DNA of 64,000 nucleotides. Source: Gillisia xinjiangensis. GTDB lineage: Bacteria > Bacteroidota > Bacteroidia > Flavobacteriales > Flavobacteriaceae. A program made the translations under genes and the position numbers. Position 1 is the first letter of the stretch; the number at the start of each line of letters is the position of its first letter. The stretch is taken from positions 248,001 to 312,000 of the forward strand of contig NZ_JBKAHK010000004.1 in the NCBI RefSeq assembly GCF_046298265.1, in the 5' to 3' direction. The notes below the pieces were generated by a model, which was not told where the DNA came from, did no database searches, and saw only the letters and a list, made by a program, of their open reading frames with translations. Shown piece by piece: positions 8,047 to 16,752 of the stretch.

Positions 8047-9930
8047 ATGAAAGAAATTATCTCTTTACTTTTTATGTTTTTTTACATCAGCGCTGGTTTT
8101 TCACAGGCTTCGAATGTGAAAGATTTAGATTCCATTCTTGTATGGATGGATGCGCACGCAAAAATACCTGCAGACTCTACGCAGTTGGGCGCTAATTCAC
8201 ATAAAGCTGTATTGCTGTCCAAAAAGCTGAATAACCAAAACGCCCTTGCCAAATCTTATTTACATCTGGCATATTATCACAAAGAATACTCTAACCTGGA
8301 TTCTTCATTGGTTTATACCCTTAAGGCAAAAGATATTTACAGCACTTTGCAAAATGAATTAAACCTTGCCAAAACCCATCTCGCCCTTAAGGAAGTTTAT
8401 GCCCTTAAAACAGAGTATGGAAAAGCTACAGAACAGGGGTATAAAGCCTTGGAAATTTTCGAAAAATTAAACGATCAAAAAGGCATCGCACAAAGCTATA
8501 CGCATCTTTGCGGACTACTATATTACGAAAACAGTTATTTAACAGGGATCGATTTATGCAACATAGCAATTGAAATACTGGAAAAGTTAGATTCAAAGGA
8601 AGATTTGGCCTTGGCCTATCATAATAAAGCATTTAACCAACTTTTTTCAGGAGATGAACTGCAAGATGCATTGAAGAATATAAATACAGCTATTGCCCTT
8701 TATAAAACCCAGGGGGAATATGGTATTCCTATGATGGCCTCTATAAACTGGCGTGGAAATATTTACAAGTATATGGGAGAGTATGATGCTGCTATTGCAG
8801 ATTACCAGGCCAATTTTGATAAATCCAACGAAATGGGATTGCAACGATACCTAATCCCCTCTTTGGCTAATATAGGGCACGTGTATTTGATGCAGGGAAA
8901 ATATGAAGAAGCACTCCCCTACAATCTCGAAGCTATTGATATTATGATAAAAACAGGGAGGGTAGGAAATCTATGGGAAAACTATATGCACGTGTCGTCA
9001 ATTTATGAGTCTTTAGGTGATTACAAAAATGCAATGATATACACCAAGCTTTATGCAAAGGCATATACAGAACTTAAAGATCGCGCGATTCAAAGTTTGG
9101 AAAGTGAAATCCAGGCTAAATATGAAACCGGACAAAAAAATGCCACCATCCTTTTTCAAAATGAAAAAATAACGCAACAACGCAAAACTCAAACCCTTTA
9201 CATAATTCTTGTGGGTCTATTGGCCTTTATTCTTTTTGGATTATTCTATTATTATAAAAAGCGCCAAAAGCGAAACCAGGAATTGCTCGCATTAAATAAT
9301 CAATTAGATATCAAAAACAAGCAAAACGAGCTGCTTATAAAAGAAATTCATCACCGTGTAAAAAACAATTTGGAATTGGTTAAAAGTTTAATTTCGCTGC
9401 AATCAGCCCAACTGGAAGATTCAGCAGCCAAAGACGCTATGATGGCTAGTCAAAACAGGGTGCAGTCCATGGGCATTATTCATCAAAAATTATATCAGGG
9501 AGAAAATCTGGGAAGCATTGAAATGAAAGATTATTTCCTGAATTTGGGTGAAGGCGTTTTAGATACCTTTAATGCAGAAGATAAGGTGAAAATTGAATGC
9601 GCGATGGACAGCCTGGAGCTGGATGTGGATACCGCAGTACCCATTGGTTTGATAGTTAATGAACTACTTACAAACGCCTTAAAATATGCGTTTCCAGAGA
9701 ATAGGAATGGAACCATACAAATAAGCTTATCTCAAACAAATCCAGAGACTTTATCCTTAACAGTGTCTGATAACGGCGTGGGTAAAACAATCGGTTTGTC
9801 ACCACAAGGAACCGGTTTTGGCTCTCAGTTAATTCAATTATTGACACAACAACTCAATGGCACTATTCTGGAAAAAAATGAAAATGGCACTGCAGTAGAG
9901 TTTCACTTTAAAATCAAAAATGCAGCCTGA
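8047..9930 (+). CDS. TPR-repeat sensor histidine kinase (HisKA_2 type)
   Basis: A 627-residue kinase. Residues 1-20 are a signal peptide (ends near AGFSQ), followed by about 340 residues of tetratricopeptide helices facing the periplasm, one membrane segment (about 381-403), and a cytoplasmic kinase. EIHHRVKNNLELVKSLISLQ (from residue 433) is the HisKA_2 dimerisation box with His435/His436; the ATPase N-box is IVNELLTNALKYAFPE, and VSDNGVGK is a later ATP-site motif. It probably phosphorylates the LytTR regulator encoded just upstream. A kinase of the same architecture at 16753-18714 faces it across the exported-protein cluster. Confidence 0.9.
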   Translation: MKEIISLLFMFFYISAGFSQASNVKDLDSILVWMDAHAKIPADSTQLGANSHKAVLLSKKLNNQNALAKSYLHLAYYHKEYSNLDSSLVYTLKAKDIYSTLQNELNLAKTHLALKEVYALKTEYGKATEQGYKALEIFEKLNDQKGIAQSYTHLCGLLYYENSYLTGIDLCNIAIEILEKLDSKEDLALAYHNKAFNQLFSGDELQDALKNINTAIALYKTQGEYGIPMMASINWRGNIYKYMGEYDAAIADYQANFDKSNEMGLQRYLIPSLANIGHVYLMQGKYEEALPYNLEAIDIMIKTGRVGNLWENYMHVSSIYESLGDYKNAMIYTKLYAKAYTELKDRAIQSLESEIQAKYETGQKNATILFQNEKITQQRKTQTLYIILVGLLAFILFGLFYYYKKRQKRNQELLALNNQLDIKNKQNELLIKEIHHRVKNNLELVKSLISLQSAQLEDSAAKDAMMASQNRVQSMGIIHQKLYQGENLGSIEMKDYFLNLGEGVLDTFNAEDKVKIECAMDSLELDVDTAVPIGLIVNELLTNALKYAFPENRNGTIQISLSQTNPETLSLTVSDNGVGKTIGLSPQGTGFGSQLIQLLTQQLNGTILEKNENGTAVEFHFKIKNAA

Positions 9931-10292
9931 TGGAGAATCCTTTAAAACATTATTTGGTCGAAAATAAACAAACCTTGCTTTTCTGAATTTTTCAATTATA
10001 CCGATAATTAAAATGCTGATTAGTGTTGACCGGTATTAAACATTAATTTTCAATGCTACTTGTTTTTATCTCCCGCTGATCTCCGCAGAAATTAATCCTC
10101 AATGCATTAAGAATACAAGAATAATTTTGTCTATTCTCTATTCTCTATTTTTTTCCATTTAACCAACAAAAGAATGCTTTGGGAAATTATTTAACTCTTT
10201 AGGACAGTATTTCACCCCTTTCATCCTAACATACTTGCTTTCAGATTAATAGGTAATTACTTTGTTGTTAAATCAACTAAAACCAGGAAATT
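9931..10292. other. intergenic region, no gene seen
   Basis: A 362-base AT-rich gap between the TPR kinase and the first exported protein of the cluster. No reading frame with family resemblance was found. A TTACTTTG sequence near 10257-10264 is close to the Bacteroidota -7 box (TAnnTTTG) and could belong to the promoter of the 10293 operon, but it is not an exact match. Confidence 0.35.
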
Positions 10293-11057
10293 ATGAAAAC
10301 TGTAAATTTTATCACCTTCCTTTTTGCATTAGCAATTCTGCCAACAAATGTCGTCCATTCTCAAAACACCAATCAGTCATTTTGGGTACACGAAGACCAG
10401 GTAAAACCTTCCATGCTTAAAGAGTATGAAGCCGTTTCCAAAGATTTTATTGCCGCCTGCAAGGAACATGATTTAAAAGATGCCAACTGGTCAACGGCTC
10501 GTCTGCACGGTGGAACCTATTTGACCATTTCACCTATTAGTAACATGGCCGATCTTGATAAGAATACTTTGGCGCCTTTAGTTGAAAAAATGGGAGAAGA
10601 AAATTTTAGAGCCATATTTAACCGTTTTGACAAATGCTATGATGTTCACAGGAACTATGTGGTTCATTTGATCACTGATATGTCTTATATGCCTGACGGA
10701 CTCACCACCAATACCCCAGGAGAGGATTACAGGAAATGGCACTTCTTTCACGTAACCCCTGAAAATGTTGCGAACCTTAGAAATAAGATGAAGGAAATTA
10801 AAGCATTGTACGAGGAGAAAGGGGCCAATGAACATTTCAGGATCTACCGCAATGGCTTTGGCACCGCTGGAGATTACTATCTCGTGGTAATATCAGCAAA
10901 GGATGCCCTGGCTTATGAAAAAACATCTGATGAAACAGATGTACTTCTGGGAGCGGAAGGAGAGAAATTGTTTGATGAAATGATGCAATACGTTCATAAA
11001 TATGAATCCAAAACAGGCAGCATGCGTGCAGACCTGGGATATACTGCAAAACAATAA
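10293..11057 (+). CDS. exported protein with two alpha/beta-barrel-like domains, function unknown
   Basis: 254 residues with a signal peptide (residues 1-23, ending near VVHSQ). The mature protein seems to hold two repeats of a ferredoxin-like unit. The first begins FWVHEDQVKPSMLKEYE (about 31-47), the second WHFFHVTPENVANLRNKM (about 149-166). Each has a strand, a helix with charged positions, then LTISPI or YYLVVIS type strands. This pattern resembles dimeric alpha-beta barrel proteins (ABM or NIPSNAP-like), but I do not recognise the family. It starts an apparent three-gene operon (gaps of 18 and 12 bases). The 260-residue protein at 13625 has the same layout. Periplasmic. Confidence 0.7.
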   Translation: MKTVNFITFLFALAILPTNVVHSQNTNQSFWVHEDQVKPSMLKEYEAVSKDFIAACKEHDLKDANWSTARLHGGTYLTISPISNMADLDKNTLAPLVEKMGEENFRAIFNRFDKCYDVHRNYVVHLITDMSYMPDGLTTNTPGEDYRKWHFFHVTPENVANLRNKMKEIKALYEEKGANEHFRIYRNGFGTAGDYYLVVISAKDALAYEKTSDETDVLLGAEGEKLFDEMMQYVHKYESKTGSMRADLGYTAKQ

Positions 11058-11075
11058 CAACATAAAAAACAACCG

Positions 11076-11495
11076 ATGAACACTTTACAGAGATATTCAA
11101 TTCTTCTTATAACTGTATTGTTTACATCAACCATACTGCAAGGGCAAAATACCAACAATCAGGAAATGATTAAAAACTTATATGATATCCTGCAAAACAG
11201 TAAGGCAAGCTCAAATGACATCACAGTGTTAATCCCCGGAATAAAATGGGAGGATGTAAAATATTCCAGGGAAGACAATGAAAGATCCTCCATAACATTG
11301 GATGCGATTATGAAAAAAGAATGGGGCAGCATTGTATTTGAGAAACTTGATATCCGGGACACCGAAAAAAATGAGGTAATCGTTACCGGGATAGTAAATG
11401 GACGCCAACCAACAGAGTGTGAGTTTACCTCAACCCGGTTTAAACATTCCTGGGATTTAAAAGATGGAAAAATCGTCAGTTTTAAAGAATATTAA
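11076..11495 (+). CDS. small exported protein, NTF2/SnoaL-like, function unknown
   Basis: 139 residues with a signal peptide (residues 1-23, ending TILQGQ). The mature part is about 115 residues. Its C-terminal half has the strand pattern of NTF2-like proteins, closing with HSWDLKDGKIVSFKEY, the standard last strands of SnoaL-like folds (W-x-L-K-D-G-K-I). The N-terminal half, with LYDILQNSKASSNDITVLIP, does not match any family I can name. It is second in the 10293-12437 operon. A distant single SnoaL-type domain is the best guess. Confidence 0.6.
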   Translation: MNTLQRYSILLITVLFTSTILQGQNTNNQEMIKNLYDILQNSKASSNDITVLIPGIKWEDVKYSREDNERSSITLDAIMKKEWGSIVFEKLDIRDTEKNEVIVTGIVNGRQPTECEFTSTRFKHSWDLKDGKIVSFKEY

Positions 11496-11507
11496 AAAAC
11501 CAATATT

Positions 11508-12437
11508 ATGCGAAAAATACTATTAATTGGACTTGCAATAGTCTTATTTACAGCCTGTGAACAAAAAGACTCACGATACACACAACAATCGCCGGAAATT
11601 GATTTGGTGAAAAAACACATAGACAATTACAACAAAAAGAATTACAACATGAATGGGAGTGCCCTGGCCGATAGCTCTAAATCATTTTTTAATGCTAAAG
11701 AGAATCCTATTTTAAGAAAAGACATCATCGCCTACCATGAGGCCAATGATGCCAATTATTCTAAAAGAGGCTTTCTTGAAAAAGACCAGGAATTTGAGAT
11801 GGTAGTAACCGATGATGGTGAAACTTGGGTCAATGCCTGGCTGGATTGGCAAGCTACCTTAGCGACTAATGGAAAGGCAATTGACATGCCGGTTCATATG
11901 ACATTTAAAATAATAGATGGTAAAATTGTTCAAGAGCATGGCTATTGGGATCCAACAGAAATCCTTATGGAATTACAAAATATCGAAGCCGAAAAGGCCA
12001 TGTCTGTTGATGAAAAACTACTCAAAAAAGGAATTGACGACATAGTCAAAGCTTGGAATGCCAACGATCAAGCAGCTATGAAGGCTGCCATGACGGACAA
12101 TTTCATTAGAACTGAAAACGGGAATGTTATTGTTAACAGCTCATCTGAATATGCAACCAACCTTATGGATGTCTTTTTTACCGGTTTCCCTGATTTCCAG
12201 GTGGCCTTAGACGACTATCAAATTATGGGGAACAAAGTGTTGATTAATTGGACAGTCACAGGTACCAATACTGGTGAGTTCCAGGGGGTAACAACAAACA
12301 AACCTATTACCACGCATGGTGCAAGCATCTGGACCTTTGAAAAAGACGGAAAAGCTTCCAGAGAAGATGCCTATTATGATAATCTTACTTTATTTCAACA
12401 GTTAGGATATTCAATGCCGGCACCTCCAAAATCTTAA
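11508..12437 (+). CDS. lipoprotein with two SnoaL/NTF2-like domains
   Basis: A 309-residue lipoprotein: the signal peptide ends in a LFTAC lipobox (Cys17). Two NTF2-like domains follow. Domain 1 covers about 30-160, ending TFKIIDGKIVQEHGYWDPTE. Domain 2 covers about 170-300: GIDDIVKAWNANDQAAMKAA, DVFFTGFPDFQVALDDYQIM, and closing IWTFEKDGKASREDAYYDN. Domain 2 is close to the SnoaL-like ester cyclase/polyketide cyclase group. Such folds bind or transform small hydrophobic molecules; nothing identifies the ligand. Third gene of the 10293 operon. It is a clear relative of the 292-residue protein at 14549, which also carries two such domains. Confidence 0.8.
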   Translation: MRKILLIGLAIVLFTACEQKDSRYTQQSPEIDLVKKHIDNYNKKNYNMNGSALADSSKSFFNAKENPILRKDIIAYHEANDANYSKRGFLEKDQEFEMVVTDDGETWVNAWLDWQATLATNGKAIDMPVHMTFKIIDGKIVQEHGYWDPTEILMELQNIEAEKAMSVDEKLLKKGIDDIVKAWNANDQAAMKAAMTDNFIRTENGNVIVNSSSEYATNLMDVFFTGFPDFQVALDDYQIMGNKVLINWTVTGTNTGEFQGVTTNKPITTHGASIWTFEKDGKASREDAYYDNLTLFQQLGYSMPAPPKS

Positions 12438-12499
12438 ATTCATAAAAAACACGCAGATAATTTGGGTACACAGGTTGAGTAGTAATCAGGAAACGAATT

Positions 12500-12606
12500 T
12501 TAATTTAAAGAGCTTACAAAAATCTATGGGAATCTGTTTGATTTAATTTCTAATCAATTGAGTATTCTTGCTACCCTTTTAAGGAACAGGATTCAATATA
12601 GATTAT
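12500..12606 (+). pseudogene. possible decayed 3' end of a paralogue of the 13625 gene
   Basis: The gap before the SDR gene contains the 17-mer GCTACCCTTTTAAGGAA (12570-12586), identical to 14381-14397 in the last codons of the 260-residue gene. In both places it reads ATLLR. Upstream, AAAAATCTATGGGAATC is loosely similar to the matching part of the intact gene. No open frame survives. This suggests a duplicated then eroded copy, but the extended similarity is weak. Confidence 0.35.
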
Positions 12607-12649
12607 AATTTATAAACTAAAAAAACACCCGGTTTCGCGGGCCTTGAAA

Positions 12650-13588
12650 ATGAAAACAGTTGGAATAATTGGTGGTTCAGGCTTTATTGGAAGCTACATC
12701 ACCCGGAAATTTTTGGCAGAAGGATTCGAGGTAAAAGTATCGGTGACCGATATCCGTAAAAGCGAAAAGTATCAACATCTTTTCAATCTTAAAAATTCTG
12801 ACAACCTCAATATTCGCGGATTAAAACTCGAGGATACAGAAACTTTACAGGATTTTATAAAGGATTGTGAAATTGTGGTGCACAGCGGCACCCCTTTCCA
12901 ATTGGATGTTAAAGATCCCAAAACCGAACTTTTTGATCCAACTATTAATGGTACCAATAATTTTCTTGATGCCGTAAGTGAGGCGCCAAATATTGAAAAG
13001 GTAGTTTTTATTGCCTCCGTGGCTGCTTTCAACACTAACTTTCCTATGCCGGCAGGCGGTAAAAGTTTTACAGATCCCTTTGATGAAAAGGAACTTCGAT
13101 TTACCAGTATAGAAAGCCACCCATATGGTCAGGCCAAATTTATTGCCAATCAGGCAGTGGAGCAATTCATCGAAAAAAACCCCAAAATTTCTTTTGAAAT
13201 ATGTTCAGTTTCGCCGGTGATGGTGATGGGGAAATCCCTTTCTAACAGAGAAGATTCCACCTCTACCGGAGTTCAGTTCCTCATAAAGAACAAAATAGCC
13301 CCCGATGAGTTTTTTCAATCACTCTACGACAACGATGTTCCTTTTGCGGTAGTAGATGTTGAAGATGTAGCCAATGCCGTTTTTAATGCCGCAACTACAA
13401 AAGGACTCCACGGGAAAGACTATTTATTGAGCAGCCAAACATACCGTGTCTCAGATATTCACGAGATGCTTAACAACCGTGAACCCAAAGAAGAAGCACA
13501 GGTTATTTATAAAAACGATCTCGCTAAAAGCGATTTGAAAATAAAGTTCAAGCCGGTAAAGGAAACATTAAGCAGTTTTTCAAAATGA
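12650..13588 (+). CDS. NAD(P)-dependent extended SDR (epimerase/dehydratase or aldehyde reductase type)
   Basis: 312 residues from the ATG at 12650; a TTG two codons earlier is also possible. The nucleotide-binding motif GGSGFIGS (residues 8-15) is at the N-terminus, followed by VHSGTPFQLDVKDPK and NGTNNFLDAV, typical of the dihydroflavonol-reductase/aldehyde-reductase branch of extended SDRs. The catalytic pair is Tyr159-Lys163 in HPYGQAKF, with a Ser in FIASVAAF upstream. It has no signal peptide, so it is the only clearly cytosolic enzyme inside the exported protein cluster. It stands alone with gaps on both sides. The substrate is unknown. Confidence 0.85.
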   Translation: MKTVGIIGGSGFIGSYITRKFLAEGFEVKVSVTDIRKSEKYQHLFNLKNSDNLNIRGLKLEDTETLQDFIKDCEIVVHSGTPFQLDVKDPKTELFDPTINGTNNFLDAVSEAPNIEKVVFIASVAAFNTNFPMPAGGKSFTDPFDEKELRFTSIESHPYGQAKFIANQAVEQFIEKNPKISFEICSVSPVMVMGKSLSNREDSTSTGVQFLIKNKIAPDEFFQSLYDNDVPFAVVDVEDVANAVFNAATTKGLHGKDYLLSSQTYRVSDIHEMLNNREPKEEAQVIYKNDLAKSDLKIKFKPVKETLSSFSK

Positions 13589-13624
13589 AAACTAAACCAA
13601 CAACTAATTTAAAATCTATAGATC

Positions 13625-14407
13625 ATGAAAAATTTACTAATTCTAATCGTACTAATGATGGTGGGCCATACTGGAATTGCCCAGGACAAGCTTTATTTAA
13701 TATTCGAGTTTATGAAAGTGGACAATGAGCAGGAACAAGCTTATATGGAAACCGAAGCATTTTGGGAAAAAATTCAGGAACAGCGGGTTAAAAATGGAGA
13801 TATTATGGGATGGGATTTGTGGGGTTTACAGCCCGGAGGTGAGAATCAGGGATATCAATACCTCACTGTAAGCCTTTATAATGATCCGGTAAAAATGATG
13901 AGCGGGGCAGGAGATTTTGAGGCAGCCCTAAAAGCAGCTTACCCGGAAATGTCTGATGACGATCTTACTGAAAAATTTAACAACACCGCAAAATCAAGAG
14001 ATTTGGCAAAGCGCATATATCTTGAACAAATCGCGACCACTAAAGGTGATTTTGAGATGCCTTTAGGTACCGTTGCCGGAATTAATTTAATGAAAGTAAC
14101 GGATGGAGATTATGAAAAATACGAAAAATTTGAAACAGAAATTTTCCAGCCCATGCATCAAAAAGAAGTCGATACGGGATTAAGGGGAAATTGGGGTTTA
14201 TTGCGCTATATGTTGCCGGTTGGAAGTGATGTTTACGCCTCACATATCACCGTGGATATGTACAGGAATTACAACCATTTATTTAGTGGAGGAGCTGCCG
14301 CAGCACCAGCATTGTCTGCAGACCAAAATCGAAAAATTCAGGAAGGAATCGCTTCCCGGGATTTGAAATATAAGTATATGGCTACCCTTTTAAGGAAGGT
14401 GCGATAA
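13625..14407 (+). CDS. exported protein with two alpha/beta-barrel-like domains, function unknown
   Basis: 260 residues with a signal peptide (residues 1-19, ending TGIAQ). Two ferredoxin-like halves are suggested: residues about 23-85 (YLIFEFMKVDNEQEQAYMET, then YQYLTVSLYN) and about 145-220 (VAGINLMKVTDGDYEKYEKF, then YASHITVDMY). This is the layout of the 254-residue protein at 10293, although the sequences are far apart. A short Gly-Gly-Ala-rich loop lies near 219-228. The last codons ATLLRKVR are echoed by a fragment in the gap at 12570. It lies 36 bases after the SDR gene and may be co-transcribed with it. I do not recognise a named family. Confidence 0.7.
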   Translation: MKNLLILIVLMMVGHTGIAQDKLYLIFEFMKVDNEQEQAYMETEAFWEKIQEQRVKNGDIMGWDLWGLQPGGENQGYQYLTVSLYNDPVKMMSGAGDFEAALKAAYPEMSDDDLTEKFNNTAKSRDLAKRIYLEQIATTKGDFEMPLGTVAGINLMKVTDGDYEKYEKFETEIFQPMHQKEVDTGLRGNWGLLRYMLPVGSDVYASHITVDMYRNYNHLFSGGAAAAPALSADQNRKIQEGIASRDLKYKYMATLLRKVR

Positions 14408-14548
14408 AACATTTTTCAATGACTTTGTGGAAAGTTGACAAGCGCTTCATTCTGCAATAAACCTGAACTAACCAAAAAATTATTAGGCTCATAAGGGTAG
14501 AAATAAAACAATAGTTACAAAATCATACCAGCCACTAAATTTCTTAAA

Positions 14549-15427
14549 ATGAAAACAGCAACATTATTTTTAGCACTCTCTTTTTTGAGTATCCCGAACA
14601 TATTCGCGCAGCAAAGCCAGGTAGAAAACAACATTAAAACCTATAAGACCACCTGGGACAATGTCATTAACAAAGGACAAATAGATCAAATAAACGCTAA
14701 AAATTTTGACGAGAACATCGTCATGATAGCAAGCCCAGAGAATATTGTGGGAATTGATGCCTTTAAAGCCTACTACCAAAACTTTCTTACCGGATTTTCA
14801 GACATCAAATTCACCGTGGTGGAAATTCTTGGAAGCGAAGATAAAATTGTGAAACATTTTAATTTTAAAGGCAAGCACACGGGTGATTTTTTTGGGATTC
14901 CGCCAACTGGTAAAACCGTTGATTTAAGTGGGGTTACAATTGCCAAAATGAAAAATGGAAAAATAGCCCAGGAACAGGATTTTTTTGATAATATGTTATT
15001 TATGCAACAATTAGGTTTGGTATCCAACCCTGAAAACCTGGACATAGTAGATAATTTATACAAAGCTTTTTCCACTGGCGATATTCCCTCGGTGCTTGGT
15101 GCTTTGGATGAAAAAGTTGTCTGGAATGAGGCCGAAGGCAACGCCTATGCTGACGGTAATCCGTACATCGGTCCGGACGCTGTTTTGAATGGGGTTTTTG
15201 CACGCGTGGGTGAAGAACATGAGTATTTTACCTTGGAAAATATTCAGCTCCATGAAATGAGTGACAATAAAGTATTGGCAACACTAAGGTATGATGGAAA
15301 AGTGAAAGAAACCGGAAAAACCTATAATGCTCAGGTTGCTCATCTCTGGACACTCAAAGATGGGAAAGTAGTCGGCTTTCAACAGTATGTGGATACAAAA
15401 CAACTTGCAGATGCCTCCAGCAAATAA
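14549..15427 (+). CDS. exported protein with two SnoaL-like (NTF2-fold) domains
   Basis: 292 residues with a signal peptide (residues 1-20, ending IFAQQ). Domain 1 (about 28-155) contains FLTGFSDIKFTVVEILGSED and HTGDFFGIPPTGKTVDLSGV, a signature of the SnoaL-like ester cyclase family, and ends KMKNGKIAQEQDFFDN. Domain 2 (about 165-285) contains LYKAFSTGDIPSVLGALDEK, VVWNEAEGN and the closing LWTLKDGKVVGFQQYVDT, as in SnoaL-like family 2. The pairing of two different NTF2 domains in one periplasmic protein is unusual. It is related to the lipoprotein at 11508. The substrate is unknown. Confidence 0.82.
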   Translation: MKTATLFLALSFLSIPNIFAQQSQVENNIKTYKTTWDNVINKGQIDQINAKNFDENIVMIASPENIVGIDAFKAYYQNFLTGFSDIKFTVVEILGSEDKIVKHFNFKGKHTGDFFGIPPTGKTVDLSGVTIAKMKNGKIAQEQDFFDNMLFMQQLGLVSNPENLDIVDNLYKAFSTGDIPSVLGALDEKVVWNEAEGNAYADGNPYIGPDAVLNGVFARVGEEHEYFTLENIQLHEMSDNKVLATLRYDGKVKETGKTYNAQVAHLWTLKDGKVVGFQQYVDTKQLADASSK

Positions 15428-15541
15428 TTTAAATATTGTCCAGAACAAGATTGGAGCCTGTTTCGATACAAGAATCAAGAATCATGATTAACATAAATGT
15501 ATTCCTATGAAAAGCATTAATGACGTAAATGATTTAAAACC

Positions 15542-15572
15542 GGGTAAGCCGAAAACCGCCAAGAGTAGGTAA
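15542..15572 (+). promoter_or_regulatory. conserved 31-nt leader motif, copy 1
   Basis: GGGTAAGCCGAAAACCGCCA and the following AGAGTAGGTAA end 19 bases before the start of the 88-residue gene. The same motif, with 26 of 31 bases identical, ends 17 bases before the next gene at 16131. Equal spacing to both start codons suggests a 5'UTR element. It can also be read as the end of a 21-codon frame starting at 15507, but the second copy has no matching frame. Confidence 0.5.
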
Positions 15573-15591
15573 TAAAATTAAATAGAAAAAA

Positions 15592-15858
15592 ATGGAAACA
15601 ATTGTAGTTAGACACAAAGTCAGGGATATTAATGCATGGCTCAAGGGCCATCAGGATCGGGTAAAATTATTCGCTCCGGCAGTAAAAGAATTTAAAACAT
15701 TTCAGGATACTGATGACCCAAATTCGGTGGTTTTAGTTGTGGAAGTAACCGATTTGGATTTGCTTGGAGCCATCATTAACGACCCAAAAAACCAGGGGAT
15801 CAAAGATTTGCACACGGTGTTAGAACCCATTACCATGTCGCTTCAGGTTGATTTATAG
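15592..15858 (+). CDS. small cytosolic protein, dimeric alpha/beta-barrel-like
   Basis: 88 residues, no signal peptide. One beta-alpha-beta-beta-alpha-beta unit is suggested: TIVVRHKVRDINAWLKGHQD (residues 3-22), then FKTFQDTDDPNSVVLVVEVT, a helix with Asp-Leu-Leu-Gly-Ala-Ile, and a last strand ITMSLQVDL. This is the size and pattern of single-domain dimeric alpha-beta barrel proteins (ABM or cyclase-like), many of which bind small aromatic substrates. The exact family is not recognised. It carries the 31-nt leader motif shared with the next gene. Confidence 0.65.
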   Translation: METIVVRHKVRDINAWLKGHQDRVKLFAPAVKEFKTFQDTDDPNSVVLVVEVTDLDLLGAIINDPKNQGIKDLHTVLEPITMSLQVDL

Positions 15859-16082
15859 AATGAAATTCAAAAAAGGGAATTTTAAAACGGGAAAGTGCAT
15901 GGTTTTCAGCATTATATCGCTACAAAGAATTTGCGGAAGCTATTGGTAAATAATTTAAGGCTCTGTTTAAAAAAATTGTAGTCAGATTCATTTTGTTTTC
16001 ACAGCTACCATTTACTTTTTGAAAAATCAATTTTAAAGATGCAAAAAAATCTTTTTTCCAAGGCATCTAAAACAAAATAAAG

Positions 16083-16113
16083 GGGTGAGCCAAAAACCGA
16101 CCAGAGTAGGCAA
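16083..16113 (+). promoter_or_regulatory. conserved 31-nt leader motif, copy 2
   Basis: GGGTGAGCCAAAAACCGACC and the following AGAGTAGGCAA match the copy at 15542-15572 with five substitutions and no gaps, and lie 17 bases before the ATG of the DUF4440-like lipoprotein. A weak GCC/GGC pairing is possible, but no strong hairpin. It could be a protein-binding or RNA-level control element shared by two adjacent genes. Confidence 0.5.
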
Positions 16114-16130
16114 AACTAAAAATCAAAAAA

Positions 16131-16658
16131 ATGAACGGAAGGAACAATTTTAAACTTGCAACGCTAGGCTTTGCAATTTGCCTTTTCACTTTAGGGTGTA
16201 ACTCCCAACCCGATAAAAAAACTGAAAAGGAACCAACTATAACGGCAGAACCAGCAGTAGCCAAGGCAGACATGGCCACTATAAAAGCCGAGATACAAGC
16301 CCTGGAAAGTGCCTGGGCCGCAGCTGATAATGCCCGTAATGCGAATGCTTTTAGTGCGTTTTATTCGGATGACGCGGTGAGTTTGTCCAATAATGCTCCA
16401 ATGACAAAAGGAAAAGCAGCCATTAAAAAGGAAATAGAGGAAGGCCTGGCAAAAAAAGCTGAAGGAGAAACGGTGGCTTATAAAACCATTGAGGTATTTG
16501 GTGATGAAGACATTGTAACTGAGATTGGCATTTCAGAATCTAAGGATGCATCAGGCAAGGTGATTAGAACAGGGAAATATATGGCTATCTGGGAAAAGCG
16601 CGACGGAAAATACATCTGCATCAGGGACATTTACAATGATGATGCTGTGGTAAAATAG
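16131..16658 (+). CDS. lipoprotein with DUF4440/SgcJ-like (NTF2-fold) domain
   Basis: 175 residues. The signal peptide ends with lipobox TLGC (Cys24), followed by a polar linker and one NTF2-like domain (about 45-170). Motifs: IQALESAWAAADNARNANAF, FYSDDAVSLSNNAPMTKGKA and WEKRDGKYICIRDIYNDD, all standard for the DUF4440/SgcJ family. These folds occur in proteins with very different jobs, so no function is assigned. It is the last plus-strand gene of the cluster and carries the second copy of the 31-nt leader. The lipoprotein at 23573 has the same architecture. Confidence 0.82.
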   Translation: MNGRNNFKLATLGFAICLFTLGCNSQPDKKTEKEPTITAEPAVAKADMATIKAEIQALESAWAAADNARNANAFSAFYSDDAVSLSNNAPMTKGKAAIKKEIEEGLAKKAEGETVAYKTIEVFGDEDIVTEIGISESKDASGKVIRTGKYMAIWEKRDGKYICIRDIYNDDAVVK

Positions 16659-16752
16659 TTTGAAAGCTGGTGTTTATACCGGGGCAGTATTTTGAAAATG
16701 CTCCCCTGGTAAACCTAGTGCGAATAATGTCCCGCCAGGGTCAACATATCGG

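Noticed and set aside
12845..13165. 106-codon open frame on the minus strand inside the SDR gene
   Set aside because: Shadow frame; the plus-strand SDR carries clear motifs over the same bases.
15507..15572. 21-codon frame ending in the first 31-nt leader motif
   Set aside because: The second copy of the motif at 16083 has no corresponding frame, so coding is not supported; kept only as a leader element.
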